From: an uncultured Saprospiraceae bacterium
GTDB taxonomy: Bacteria > Bacteroidota > Bacteroidia > Chitinophagales > Saprospiraceae
Assembly: GCA_937981555.1 (NCBI GenBank)
Contig: CALJOK010000014.1
Coordinates: 166,279-230,278 of the forward strand
Direction of reading: 5' to 3'
DNA: 64,000 nucleotides
Under the pieces are notes generated by a model. It saw nothing but the letters and a program-made list of their open reading frames with translations. It did not search any database and was not told the DNA's origin. The first letter of the stretch is position 1; each line of letters starts with the position of its first letter. Shown here one piece after another: positions 17,978 through 26,225 of the stretch. Made by a program: the position numbers and the translations under genes.

Positions 17978-18613
17978 ATGATTAATATTTTTGAAAAAAA
18001 ACAAATAAGAATTTCATTTTTGCTAGCAGTTACTTTCATTTTTATCTTTGGTCTTATCTTACAAAGTTGCGAAGATGAAGCAGCCATTACTCCTAAGCCA
18101 AGAGGTTTTCCAAAAGTAGTTTACCCGGAAAAATCATATCAGTCATTTGAAGAAGGGTATTGTAATTTTTCATTCGAATATCCTACTTATGCAAAGATTG
18201 AAAAATCCAATTCATTCTTTGATGAGCGTCCAAGTAATGAATGCTGGTTTGATATTTCTATTCCAAATTTTGATGCAAAAATTCATTGCACCTATTCGCC
18301 TATCGACAAAAAAGAAACGGCCGAAAAATTAAGAGCAGACGCATTTGAATTAGCGCACAAACATAATATCAAAGCAAAATATATTGAAGAAATAAATATT
18401 GATACTAAAAATGGAGTGAAAGGAATTGCTTTTAATCTAGAAGGTGAGGTAGCTTCTCCATTTCAATTTTTTGTAACAGATGAGGAAAAACATTTTGTCA
18501 GAGGATCACTATATTTTAATACAGAGGTTGCTCCCGATTCGCTTGCACCTATTTTTTCATTTGTCAAAAAAGATATTGAGCATATGATTAATACTTTGGA
18601 GTGGAAGGAGTAG
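17978..18613 (+). CDS. gldD: Gliding motility lipoprotein GldD
   Basis: 211 residues with a lipoprotein signal: a hydrophobic run ending FGLILQSCEDE, with the lipobox cysteine. The body carries the family stretches PKPRGFPKVVYP, CNFSFEYPTYA, CWFDISIPNFDAKIHCTY and FFVTDEEKHFVRGSLYFNT. It is required for gliding, and probably for T9SS function, in Flavobacterium; its biochemical role is unknown. It is the last gene of the mutY-ssb-gldE-gldD cluster and is followed by a terminator. Confidence 0.93.
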   Translation: MINIFEKKQIRISFLLAVTFIFIFGLILQSCEDEAAITPKPRGFPKVVYPEKSYQSFEEGYCNFSFEYPTYAKIEKSNSFFDERPSNECWFDISIPNFDAKIHCTYSPIDKKETAEKLRADAFELAHKHNIKAKYIEEINIDTKNGVKGIAFNLEGEVASPFQFFVTDEEKHFVRGSLYFNTEVAPDSLAPIFSFVKKDIEHMINTLEWKE

Positions 18614-18631
18614 CCTAGCCATTTCTAACGA

Positions 18632-18672
18632 AAAAAGCGCAATTGAAAATTAATTCAACTGCGCCTTTTTTA
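18632..18672 (+). terminator. Rho-independent terminator after gldD
   Basis: GCGCAATTGAA pairs with TTCAACTGCGC (one mismatch), flanked by A6 and followed by T6. The A-run lets it also serve the convergent gene on the minus strand. Confidence 0.88.
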
Positions 18673-18690
18673 TTTCTTTTTTCTAAAAGA

Positions 18691-19134
18691 TTACTCGCTA
18701 CTCTTATGGTCAAAAACTTCAATCTCTTTTGTTTTCACAATAAGGTCAGTAAATTTCCCTTTAAATCGAGTTGCCTTTACAATGTGATTATCAATCCAAT
18801 GGTAATTTCCACCACGAGGTTTTTCCATCAATAAACCATGATATTTGAAGTCATGCTTCTTCAACCAAACTTCCGTCACTTCTCGGTGCTCTTCCGTTCT
18901 TGAGGTAAAAAAAGTAATGATGTGACCTTCGTCATACCATTTGTTCAAGATTTGTAAAGCATCAGGATATGGTAAACAAGTACCCATTCTTTCAGGCTCC
19001 TCATTGGGAACGTCATCGCAAACAGTACCATCAATGTCAATTAAATAATTTTTTACACCATCAGCCAAAACTGGACTGATTGGGTCCCCTTTTTCATTAA
19101 AGGTTTCGTTTAATTCATGTTTATTTTCGCTCAT
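18691..19134 (-). CDS. HAD-superfamily phosphatase-like protein
   Basis: 147 residues. The HAD motif I nucleophile region reads YLIDIDGTVCDD, motif II is FFTSRT, the motif III lysine follows in the LLMEKPRGG region, and the acidic motif is WIDNHIVKA. There is essentially no cap domain, so it is a small C0-type member. The substrate is unknown; similar proteins are often labelled phosphoheptose isomerase-like or sugar phosphatase by neighbourhood only. It is a single gene converging on gldD. Confidence 0.8.
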   Translation of the reverse strand: MSENKHELNETFNEKGDPISPVLADGVKNYLIDIDGTVCDDVPNEEPERMGTCLPYPDALQILNKWYDEGHIITFFTSRTEEHREVTEVWLKKHDFKYHGLLMEKPRGGNYHWIDNHIVKATRFKGKFTDLIVKTKEIEVFDHKSSE

Positions 19135-19275
19135 GATTTCTAATAGATTAATATTTTACAATAGAATATATGAATGGCAAAATTATGCCAAGAGTTAAAT
19201 CTTGATTAAGAAGTTGATTTATTGATTCTATGTATTATCCTTGGTTAGGTAGGAACTACAAAAGTATTGAAAACT

Positions 19276-20169
19276 TTACTCAAAAGTGATAAAATCTTCG
19301 GGATTTATTGGTTTTCCTTTGTGCCACAACTCAAAATGGAGGTGAGGACCATTGGACAACGTTCCAGTATTTCCAATAATTGCCACCGCTTCTCCAGCTT
19401 TTACAGAATTTCCGATTTCTTTGAGTAGTGCTGAATTATGTTTGTAAAATGAAATTAAATTATTAGAATGCTGAATCGAAATAGTGTTTCCAGTTTCTAA
19501 TGTCCAATCTGACGAAATCACAAAACCATCCAAAGTAGCTTTGACAGGTGTATTTTTGGGAGCTAAAATATCCGTTCCATAATGCTTTTTATCAGGCATA
19601 AATTGCTCACTTACCACACCCGTTATTGGAGGAATAAAATATAATTGCTCCAAGGGCATTTCATTGGAAGAAACATTGATTGCTCCCAGCTTTTGCCTTT
19701 GTTGAGATTGCACTTCTTCTTCGACTTCTTGCCGAAGTATCTCGTCTTCTTTAATGATGGCTACACTTTGCAAGGAGTCGATTTCTGTAATTTCTTCATT
19801 TTGTACATCTTCTTCTGTCTCGTCATCGCCAGTAATCATTCTCCTAAAACTATCCGTATAAGTTTTTTGAGCGTTTAGTTTTTCTTCAAGTACTTTGTTC
19901 TTTTCATAGATTTCTCTCAACTCTCCAGAACTTGCGTCTCCATAGCCAGGCACAAATCTTTTAATTGGAGTAAAAAATATTAATGCAAAAACTAAAAAAG
20001 CCACTAGCACAGTTGCAGCAGAAATAGCTATGTATAAATTAAGCAAAGAAAGTTTGTAAGAACCCACTTCCTCAAACGATTCATCATTCATTACAACTAA
20101 ACGATAAGTGTTTTGAAGCTTTTCCTTAAAATTAGCCCATCCTTTTTCCTCGTTATTTTCGGTACTCAT
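19276..20169 (-). CDS. M23-family peptidase (LytM domain), membrane-anchored
   Basis: 297 residues. A cytoplasmic N terminus of about 40 residues precedes one membrane helix (LYIAISAATVLVAFLVFALIF), a coiled-coil or low-complexity acidic stretch, and a LytM domain from about residue 190. The zinc motif is complete: HYGTD for H-x3-D and HLHFE for H-x-H. It likely cuts, or regulates cutting of, peptidoglycan peptide bridges in the periplasm. It is divergent from porW. Confidence 0.9.
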   Translation of the reverse strand: MSTENNEEKGWANFKEKLQNTYRLVVMNDESFEEVGSYKLSLLNLYIAISAATVLVAFLVFALIFFTPIKRFVPGYGDASSGELREIYEKNKVLEEKLNAQKTYTDSFRRMITGDDETEEDVQNEEITEIDSLQSVAIIKEDEILRQEVEEEVQSQQRQKLGAINVSSNEMPLEQLYFIPPITGVVSEQFMPDKKHYGTDILAPKNTPVKATLDGFVISSDWTLETGNTISIQHSNNLISFYKHNSALLKEIGNSVKAGEAVAIIGNTGTLSNGPHLHFELWHKGKPINPEDFITFE

Positions 20170-20381
20170 TGTACACTATTTTGTTAAAATTAAAATAAAT
20201 TTGTAATTCATTGGTTTTAATAAGTAGGCGTACCCAAAACCATTGTTTTTCGTAACAAATACAAGGAATTCGAGTATTTGTTAAGAGAGATTTTATAGTA
20301 TAAAAACGCTTAAGTTTTTCTGACAACAATTTTCTTCAAAATATTTCTTTTTTCGAAAACGAAATTAAACATTTTTTTGCT

Positions 20382-23306
20382 TTGAAAAGATTCAATACAC
20401 TTTTATCCTTTTGGGTTTTTATTTTTCTTATTTCTTCTTGTGCTACTCAAAAAAGCAAAGATGACCCATCCAAAGTTGGTAAGTTCTACCACGACGTAAC
20501 GTCCAAGTACAATGGATATTTTAATGCCAATGAATTGCTGGAAGCAAGCATTGAAACGTTGAATGAGCAACACCAAGATAATTACAATAAGATCTTAAGT
20601 GTGTATAAATACTCAGCCGCTGATAACGCAACTGTGGTGGCTAGTGATTTGGACAATGCGATCAAGAAGGTTTCGATTGTAGCAAGTTTACACCCTGCGA
20701 GTCATTGGAAAGACGATTGTTACCTTTTGATGGGGCAATCTCAATTTGTAAAAAAAGATTACGAATCTGCAGAGGAGACTCTAGAATTCATGGTAGATGA
20801 ATATGATCCTAAGAATGCAGGTAAAAAAAGAAAGAAAGGGAAGAAAAAGAAAAAGTCTAAAAAACAAAAAAAGCAAGAGACTAAAGAAAAGAAAAAGAAA
20901 AGAGAGCAAACTCAAAAGGAAAAGAAAAAGACTCAAGAAAAAAAGAGAAAAGAAAAAGAAGATGCTCGTAAAAAAAGAATAAAAGAAAGTAAAAAGAAAG
21001 CAAAGCAAAACAAGAAAAATAGGAAAAAAGGGAAAAAAACCTCTTCTTCAAAAAAGACTGAAAAGAAAGAAACTGAAGTAAAGGTAGTAGCGCCAACTCC
21101 AGAAGTTAAGGAAGAGAAAAAAGAAGAAAAGAAGGAAAAGGACGAGTCAGGAAATTATTTTTTAAAACATAAACCTGCATTTCAAGAAGGAGTTTTATGG
21201 TTGGCGAGAACTTATATCGAAAGAGATAAATTTGATCAAGCGTCCCGATTGATTGATCGACTAAAAGGTGATCCAAAAACTTTTAAAGAAATAAAAAGAG
21301 ACTTAGCTCCTGTGGAAGCTGATTTTTATTTAAAACAAAAAAAGTATGCACTAGCGATAGAACCTTTAGAGCGAGCAATTAGTTTGACAAAAAATAAAGG
21401 AGACAAAGCAAGATATGCTTATATCGTTGGTCAACTTAATCAGAAACTTGGTCAAGGTGAAGCGGCATATGCTTATTTTGAAAAAGCAAAAAAGTATAGT
21501 CGAGATTATGAGATGCGATTTAGTTCGCAACTTAATATGGAAACTAATGCATGGCTAAATGGAAAAGCTACTGCTGACGAGACGATTACTCAGTTAAATA
21601 AAATGTTGAAAAACGATAAGAATGAAGAGTATCAAGATCAAATTCATTATGCGTTGGCTTCTATTTATTTAAAAACAAATCAAACTAAAGAAGCAATTGC
21701 TAACCTTCAATTATCACTAAATAAAAGTGAAACTAATCCTGCTCAAAAAGCCGAATCATATTTGCTTTTGGCGCAGCTGTTTTACCAAGATGAAAATTAT
21801 GTGTCGTCCAAAAACTACTATGATAGCACATTGTTAGTGATGGGAAAAACAGATGAACGTTATTTTGAGGCTAAAAAATATGCGACCAGTTTGACAGAGA
21901 TTGCTGCGAACATTCAAATTATTGAATTACAAGATAGTTTACTTCGAATCAGTACATTGTCAGATGAGGAGAAACGAAAAATAGCTGCTAAACTTCAAAA
22001 AGAGGAAGCAGCCATAGCTGCTCAAAATTCAAAATCAAGTGTTAAAACAGAAGGTGTTAGACCAAATCTAAGACCTAATCGAGGTGGTAGTAATCAGTTT
22101 CAAGAAGCAAGTACGTGGGTTTTTTATGATGAGAAAAAAGTGAAAAAAGGGAAAAGGTCTTTTGAAAAAAGGTGGGGAAATAGGAAAATGGAAGATGATT
22201 GGAGAAGGTCGAATCGTCGAGGTGCAAGTCAGGCAGATGAGGAAGTTGTGGAAGAGGTTGTGGAAGAAGGAAGTGATTTGTCAGATGATGAAATTGCTAA
22301 AATACTAAGTGATGTCCCTAAAACACCTGAAGAAATTACGGTGGTAAAAGGTAAAATTAAGGATGCTTTATATGAGTTAGGAACTTTATATCGTGATCGA
22401 TTAGAGAATAATGAGAAGGCAGTTGAGACTTTAGGAAAACTTGAAAATCGTTTCCCCGGGAATAATCATGAATTGAATGCATGGTACTATCAATATCTTT
22501 CCTACACAGATCTGACTCAACAGCCAACAGCTAAAATCTATAAAGATAAAATTACAGGGAAATATCCTGAGTCGACTTATGCTAAAGTTTTAAATGGAAA
22601 TGCAGTAGCATTTGAAAATGAAGAACAGAAATTGAAAAACTACTACAAGGATACTTACTCTGATTTTGTCAATCTGGATTACAAAAAAGCATATGAAAAA
22701 GTAGGAAGAGTAAAAGAAATATTTGGTGAGAAAAATCTTTTGCAACCAAAATTTGCCTTGTTGTCTTCCATGTGTATTGGGAATTTGCAAGGAAGAGTAG
22801 AGTACGTAAAATCATTAAAAGAAGTAGTAGCGAGATTTCCAGATACGCCAGAACAAAGTAGAGCAAAAGAAATTTTACGACTTTTAGGTGAGTTAAAAGA
22901 GGACCCAACTATTCCGAAGGAAGGTAATGCAGGAGGAAAATTCAAGTTGCAAGATAAGAAGGTGCACTATATGATCGTAGTACTTAAAGGTGGAAAAATA
23001 GAATTAGGCGATGCAAAAATTAAAGTATCGAATTACAATAGAGAATATCACAAATCTGATAAACTTCGAATTTCTAATATTTATTTAGGAGCAGATACGA
23101 ATACTCCAATTTTAGTTATTCGTCGATTTAAAAATAAGGAAAAGTCTGTAGCTTACTTTCAAGGAATCATGGCGAACAAAAAGAAATTTTTAGGAGACAA
23201 TAATGATTATGAAGTATTTGCAGTAACTCAACATAATTATCGAGAAATTCTCAAATCAAAATCAATAGAAGGTTACCGAGAATTTTTCAATAAAAATTAC
23301 AAATAG
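20382..23306 (+). CDS. porW: T9SS/gliding lipoprotein of the PorW/SprE family with a lysine-rich insert
   Basis: 974 residues starting at TTG; no upstream in-frame ATG exists, and the TTG opens a perfect lipoprotein signal (MKRFNTLLSFWVFIFLISSC). The family opening KFYHDVTSKYNGYFNANEL and many TPR-like helix pairs support PorW/SprE, the outer-membrane lipoprotein that links the PorKN ring to the T9SS translocon. Residues about 147-255 are an extraordinary run of K, E and R that splits the TPR array between VDEYDPKNAG and ESGNYFLKHKPAF. The C terminus (residues 860-974) has a conserved globular end, YEVFAVTQHNYREILKSKS. A terminator follows. Confidence 0.85.
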   Translation: MKRFNTLLSFWVFIFLISSCATQKSKDDPSKVGKFYHDVTSKYNGYFNANELLEASIETLNEQHQDNYNKILSVYKYSAADNATVVASDLDNAIKKVSIVASLHPASHWKDDCYLLMGQSQFVKKDYESAEETLEFMVDEYDPKNAGKKRKKGKKKKKSKKQKKQETKEKKKKREQTQKEKKKTQEKKRKEKEDARKKRIKESKKKAKQNKKNRKKGKKTSSSKKTEKKETEVKVVAPTPEVKEEKKEEKKEKDESGNYFLKHKPAFQEGVLWLARTYIERDKFDQASRLIDRLKGDPKTFKEIKRDLAPVEADFYLKQKKYALAIEPLERAISLTKNKGDKARYAYIVGQLNQKLGQGEAAYAYFEKAKKYSRDYEMRFSSQLNMETNAWLNGKATADETITQLNKMLKNDKNEEYQDQIHYALASIYLKTNQTKEAIANLQLSLNKSETNPAQKAESYLLLAQLFYQDENYVSSKNYYDSTLLVMGKTDERYFEAKKYATSLTEIAANIQIIELQDSLLRISTLSDEEKRKIAAKLQKEEAAIAAQNSKSSVKTEGVRPNLRPNRGGSNQFQEASTWVFYDEKKVKKGKRSFEKRWGNRKMEDDWRRSNRRGASQADEEVVEEVVEEGSDLSDDEIAKILSDVPKTPEEITVVKGKIKDALYELGTLYRDRLENNEKAVETLGKLENRFPGNNHELNAWYYQYLSYTDLTQQPTAKIYKDKITGKYPESTYAKVLNGNAVAFENEEQKLKNYYKDTYSDFVNLDYKKAYEKVGRVKEIFGEKNLLQPKFALLSSMCIGNLQGRVEYVKSLKEVVARFPDTPEQSRAKEILRLLGELKEDPTIPKEGNAGGKFKLQDKKVHYMIVVLKGGKIELGDAKIKVSNYNREYHKSDKLRISNIYLGADTNTPILVIRRFKNKEKSVAYFQGIMANKKKFLGDNNDYEVFAVTQHNYREILKSKSIEGYREFFNKNYK

Positions 23307-23331
23307 AGAAGCTCAAGTTTTTATATAAAAG

Positions 23332-23373
23332 ATAAGCCTCCCAACGATTCAGTTGTGGAGGCTTATTTTTTTT
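23332..23373 (+). terminator. Rho-independent terminator after porW
   Basis: ATAAGCCTCC pairs with GGAGGCTTAT, with more pairing inside, followed by a nine-T run. Confidence 0.92.
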
Positions 23374-23515
23374 TCAAAAAAATAAATAAGTCAGGAACTT
23401 TTTGGAATCGTTTGATGTATGTAGTCTTGATAATCAATTTTAATCAAGTAAATGCATGCTTGTCATTCCCTTCACCGTCAATTTATTTGACAACGAAGGA
23501 TAAATTTTTAACTTT

Positions 23516-24112
23516 ATGTTACTAATAACAGACGACATTTTGACTAAGCGAAATCACGATCAAATTTTTGAAGAAGAATTTTTGCCGCATGCCGATGCGT
23601 TAAAAACTTTTGCCTATCACCTCACTTACAATGAGACTGATGCAGATGATTTAGTGCAGGAAACGTACTTGAAGAGTTATCGATTTATCGATAAATATCT
23701 AGTAGGTACCAATGCAAAAGCGTGGTTGTTTAAAATTTTGAAAAACGAGTTTATTAACCGTTATAGAAAAAAAGTAAAACGACCTAAGGCTGTCGATTTC
23801 GAAGAAATTATCCACTATCACAACGAGGAAGGAGATAATCCTTACTCTAGTTATGTGGATTTACGAGTAGAACTTTATCAAGCCATGATGGGTGATGAAG
23901 TAACTACGGCAATTAATAGTTTGGCAGTAGACTTCCGAACTGTAATCTTGCTTTGCGACATTGAAGGGTTTACTTACGAGGAAATCTCTAAAATCATTGA
24001 TATTCCGATAGGAACGGTTCGATCTAGATTGTTCCGAGCTCGAAATATGTTGAAAGAAAGATTGACGAAATATGCCGCAGATCACGGCTACAAGGATAAA
24101 AGAAAAAAGTAA
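23516..24112 (+). CDS. ECF-type RNA polymerase sigma factor
   Basis: 198 residues. Region 2: FLPHADALKTFAYHLTYNETDADDLVQETYLKSY and AWLFKILKNEFINRYRKK. Region 4: LCDIEGFTYEEISKIIDIPIGTVRSRLFRARNML. It resembles the SigH/RpoE-like ECF branch whose partner is a short RsrA-type anti-sigma. Such a candidate follows at 24473, though a strong hairpin and 360 bases lie between them. The two ECF genes of this window are related but not near-identical. Confidence 0.93.
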   Translation: MLLITDDILTKRNHDQIFEEEFLPHADALKTFAYHLTYNETDADDLVQETYLKSYRFIDKYLVGTNAKAWLFKILKNEFINRYRKKVKRPKAVDFEEIIHYHNEEGDNPYSSYVDLRVELYQAMMGDEVTTAINSLAVDFRTVILLCDIEGFTYEEISKIIDIPIGTVRSRLFRARNMLKERLTKYAADHGYKDKRKK

Positions 24113-24118
24113 TTATTA

Positions 24119-24189
24119 TAGGTGACATTTGATCCTTTGCGTAATTTTTTGATAAAAAAATGCGAGGGATTAAGTGTCACCTTTTTTTG
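24119..24189 (+). terminator. Terminator between the sigma gene and its probable anti-sigma gene
   Basis: AGGTGACA and TGTCACCT pair at the base, with inner pairing GATCC/GGGAT-type and TTTGCG/TGCGA, followed by T7. Readthrough would be needed for cotranscription with the gene at 24473. Confidence 0.8.
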
Positions 24190-24472
24190 TGAAATATATT
24201 TTTCGAGAAATTAAAAATAGAGAGTACATTTTACTCTCCAATTTATTCATCAACTATTTTCAAATCAGAAAGACAGCAATTTTCAATTCATCAATAAAAT
24301 AAATATTCAGAAAATGAATAGCAGATTAATCACATTTCGATCATCCATATTTGAGCCGACAAGTTGTCTAAGTTCGATAGATGGTTCGATTGGATTAGTC
24401 TGGAATCCTTTGTTGAATAATTTTGATTGTTGAATTTTACGTGTTTTTGAGAGTAGTTTAAAATTTTAAGTC
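24190..24472. other. Intergenic region, nothing clear
   Basis: Together with the terminator before it, this makes a 360-base gap. I see no TAnnTTTG box with a proper -33 partner and no coding frame. A separate promoter recognised by the upstream ECF sigma factor could lie here, but its consensus is unknown. Confidence 0.4.
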
Positions 24473-24724
24473 ATGGATAACACAACTAATTATCAGCAAC
24501 TAGTACAAAAAGTCACGATGTATTTAGATAATGAGTTAACGAAAGAAGCGGAAATAGAACTACTCAAAGAAATCAGAAAAAATCCTTCCTTCAAAGAATT
24601 ACTTAATCAAGAACAATCTTTTAGAGATTTTTTAAAAAGTAAATTCCATAGACGAAAAGTTTCTCCAGCCTTAATCCAGTCCATAAAAGATAAAATACGC
24701 GTTCCTCATACACCTAATCAATAG
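24473..24724 (+). CDS. Small anti-sigma-factor-like protein without zinc cysteines
   Basis: 83 residues. The helix pattern YLDNELTKEAEIELLKEI, then ..QSFRDFLKSKFHRR.. and SPALIQSIKDKIR matches short RsrA/ZAS-type anti-sigma proteins encoded after ECF genes in Bacteroidota. Those normally carry H/C and C-P-x-C zinc ligands; here the C-P-x-C position reads N-P-S-F and the protein has no cysteine at all. It would therefore not be a thiol-redox switch, if it is an anti-sigma factor. Its position just after the ECF gene at 23516 supports the pairing. Confidence 0.6.
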   Translation: MDNTTNYQQLVQKVTMYLDNELTKEAEIELLKEIRKNPSFKELLNQEQSFRDFLKSKFHRRKVSPALIQSIKDKIRVPHTPNQ

Positions 24725-24788
24725 TTTAGCTTCTCTTTCCACCTTAAGAGAAAATAAGAAAGTAAAACCACTTTTATATTTATCATCA

Positions 24789-24823
24789 GGCTTTTGATTT
24801 TTTTTATAAAAAAATCAAAAGCC
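24789..24823 (+). terminator. Long perfect hairpin with T-run inside the stem
   Basis: GGCTTTTGATTTTTT and AAAAAATCAAAAGCC form a 15 bp perfect stem around a short T/A loop. It can end transcription of the 24473 gene although no separate T-tail follows. Confidence 0.5.
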
Positions 24824-24850
24824 AAATCTATGAATATTTTGCAAGTCCTA

Positions 24851-24882
24851 TTTGGGTACTCTGCGGATAAAGTTTATTTTTG
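24851..24882 (+). promoter_or_regulatory. Promoter of prfA with a long leader
   Basis: -33 TTTG at 24851-24854, a 20 bp spacer, -7 TATTTTTG at 24875-24882, then CACCACA. Predicted transcription starts near 24888, about 200 bases before the prfA ATG. Confidence 0.75.
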
Positions 24883-24887
24883 CACCA

Positions 24888-25089
24888 CATTTTTGAGGTG
24901 ACAAGTTTATCTCTATTAAAAAAACAGAAATGTATAATTCACAAAGTCTTTTCTTTTATTAGCTACGCTAAATATCTTTATGTAAGTATATCAAACTTGC
25001 ACCTACCTTTTGTTTTTTATTAAAAGATCTGTTTTAAAACGTGTTTTGATTTTCTCAAAACGAAATCAAGTAAAAATAAACTATAAGAA
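24888..25089 (+). other. Long 5' leader of prfA
   Basis: About 200 untranslated bases. A small CACC..GGTG hairpin lies near its start (24883-24900) and a perfect GTTTTGA/TCAAAAC hairpin at 25043-25061 lies close to the start codon. No reading frame of note. It may be a regulatory leader or may hide a small RNA. Confidence 0.4.
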
Positions 25090-26154
25090 ATGTTAGATAA
25101 ATTAACAGCTATTTACGAGAAGTATGTTTACATCGAGGAGCAATTGGGCGATCCTTCTGTCGTATCTGATATGGATCGATTTACTAAGTTGAACAAAGAA
25201 TATAAGAGTCTTGAAGAAATCGTAAAAGTTTATAAAGAATACAAGTCAGTTTTGGAAAATATCGACTCTGCTAAGGAAATGTTAGCAGACGAGGAGATGA
25301 AAGATATGGCTCAAGAAGAATTGGATGAATTAATACCTAGTCAAGAAGAATTGGAAGAAAGAATAAAAGTTCTTTTAATTCCAAAAGACCCTGAAGATGA
25401 AAAGGATGTTATTTTTGAAATTCGTTCCGGAGCAGGAGGAGATGAGGCAAGTTTATTTGCAGGAGATTTGTATAAAATGTATTCCCGATATTTTTCTCTT
25501 CAAGGATGGAAAGTAGAGCCGATTACGATCAATGAAGGATCTGTTGGAGGGTATAATAAAATTGTTTTGGAAATAAATGGAACGGATGTTTTTGGGAAAT
25601 TAAAATTTGAATCTGGCGCACATCGTGTACAACGAGTTCCCAAAACAGAATCGCAAGGACGAGTTCATACTTCGGCAGCAACTGTTGTTGTAATGCCTAA
25701 ATTTGAGATGGAAGATATTAATATTAACAAAGCAGAATTGCGGAGAGATACTTTTCGAGCGAGTGGGGCGGGAGGTCAGCACGTAAATAAAACAGAGTCA
25801 GGCGTTCGATTTACACACCTTCCTACAGGTATTGTAGCAGAGAGTACGGATGGTCGTTCACAACATAAAAATCAAGATATAGCCTTAAAGCGACTTTATG
25901 CAAAAATTCATGAAACTCAAAAGAATGCACATGATTCTAAAGTTGCCGCAGAGCGAAGATCATTAGTTGGATCAGGTGATCGATCAGATAAAGTAAGAAC
26001 GTACAACTTCCCTCAGAATCGAGTTACTGATCATCGAATCGGTTTATCTTTAAATAAATTGGATAAAGTAATCGGAGGTGATATTGAAGGTATTATCGAA
26101 GCGTTACAAATGGCAGAAAATGCAGAGAAGATGAAAGCTGAGACGGATAAGTAA
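25090..26154 (+). CDS. prfA: Peptide chain release factor 1
   Basis: 354 residues. The GGQ peptidyl-tRNA hydrolysis motif is in ASGAGGQHVNKTESGVRF, and the stop-codon recognition tripeptide P-x-T is in RVQRVPKTESQGR (PKT, where E. coli RF1 has PAT). The coiled N-terminal domain and the FEIRSGAGGDEASLFA stretch are normal. It releases nascent chains at UAA and UAG. The P-x-T tripeptide separates it from RF2 (S-P-F). It is a single-gene unit with its own promoter and a bidirectional terminator. Confidence 0.97.
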   Translation: MLDKLTAIYEKYVYIEEQLGDPSVVSDMDRFTKLNKEYKSLEEIVKVYKEYKSVLENIDSAKEMLADEEMKDMAQEELDELIPSQEELEERIKVLLIPKDPEDEKDVIFEIRSGAGGDEASLFAGDLYKMYSRYFSLQGWKVEPITINEGSVGGYNKIVLEINGTDVFGKLKFESGAHRVQRVPKTESQGRVHTSAATVVVMPKFEMEDININKAELRRDTFRASGAGGQHVNKTESGVRFTHLPTGIVAESTDGRSQHKNQDIALKRLYAKIHETQKNAHDSKVAAERRSLVGSGDRSDKVRTYNFPQNRVTDHRIGLSLNKLDKVIGGDIEGIIEALQMAENAEKMKAETDK

Positions 26155-26160
26155 TTTACT

Positions 26161-26214
26161 CAATGTAAAAAAAGGGTGTCGACAAATTTGTCGACACCCT
26201 TTTTTATTACATTG
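26161..26214 (+). terminator. Bidirectional terminator between prfA and the TPR gene
   Basis: AAAAAAGGGTGTCGACAAA and its exact complement TTTGTCGACACCCTTTTTT form a 19 bp perfect palindrome at 26168-26206, extended by CAATG/CATTG flanks. A-runs and T-runs on both sides suit both convergent genes. Confidence 0.95.
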
Positions 26215-26225
26215 TAGTAGAAGAA

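Noticed and set aside
20781..21096. Minus-strand and frame-shifted open frames over the lysine-rich part of porW
   Set aside because: They are poly-F/L/S or K/R translations of the A/G-rich tract and have no start context or homology.
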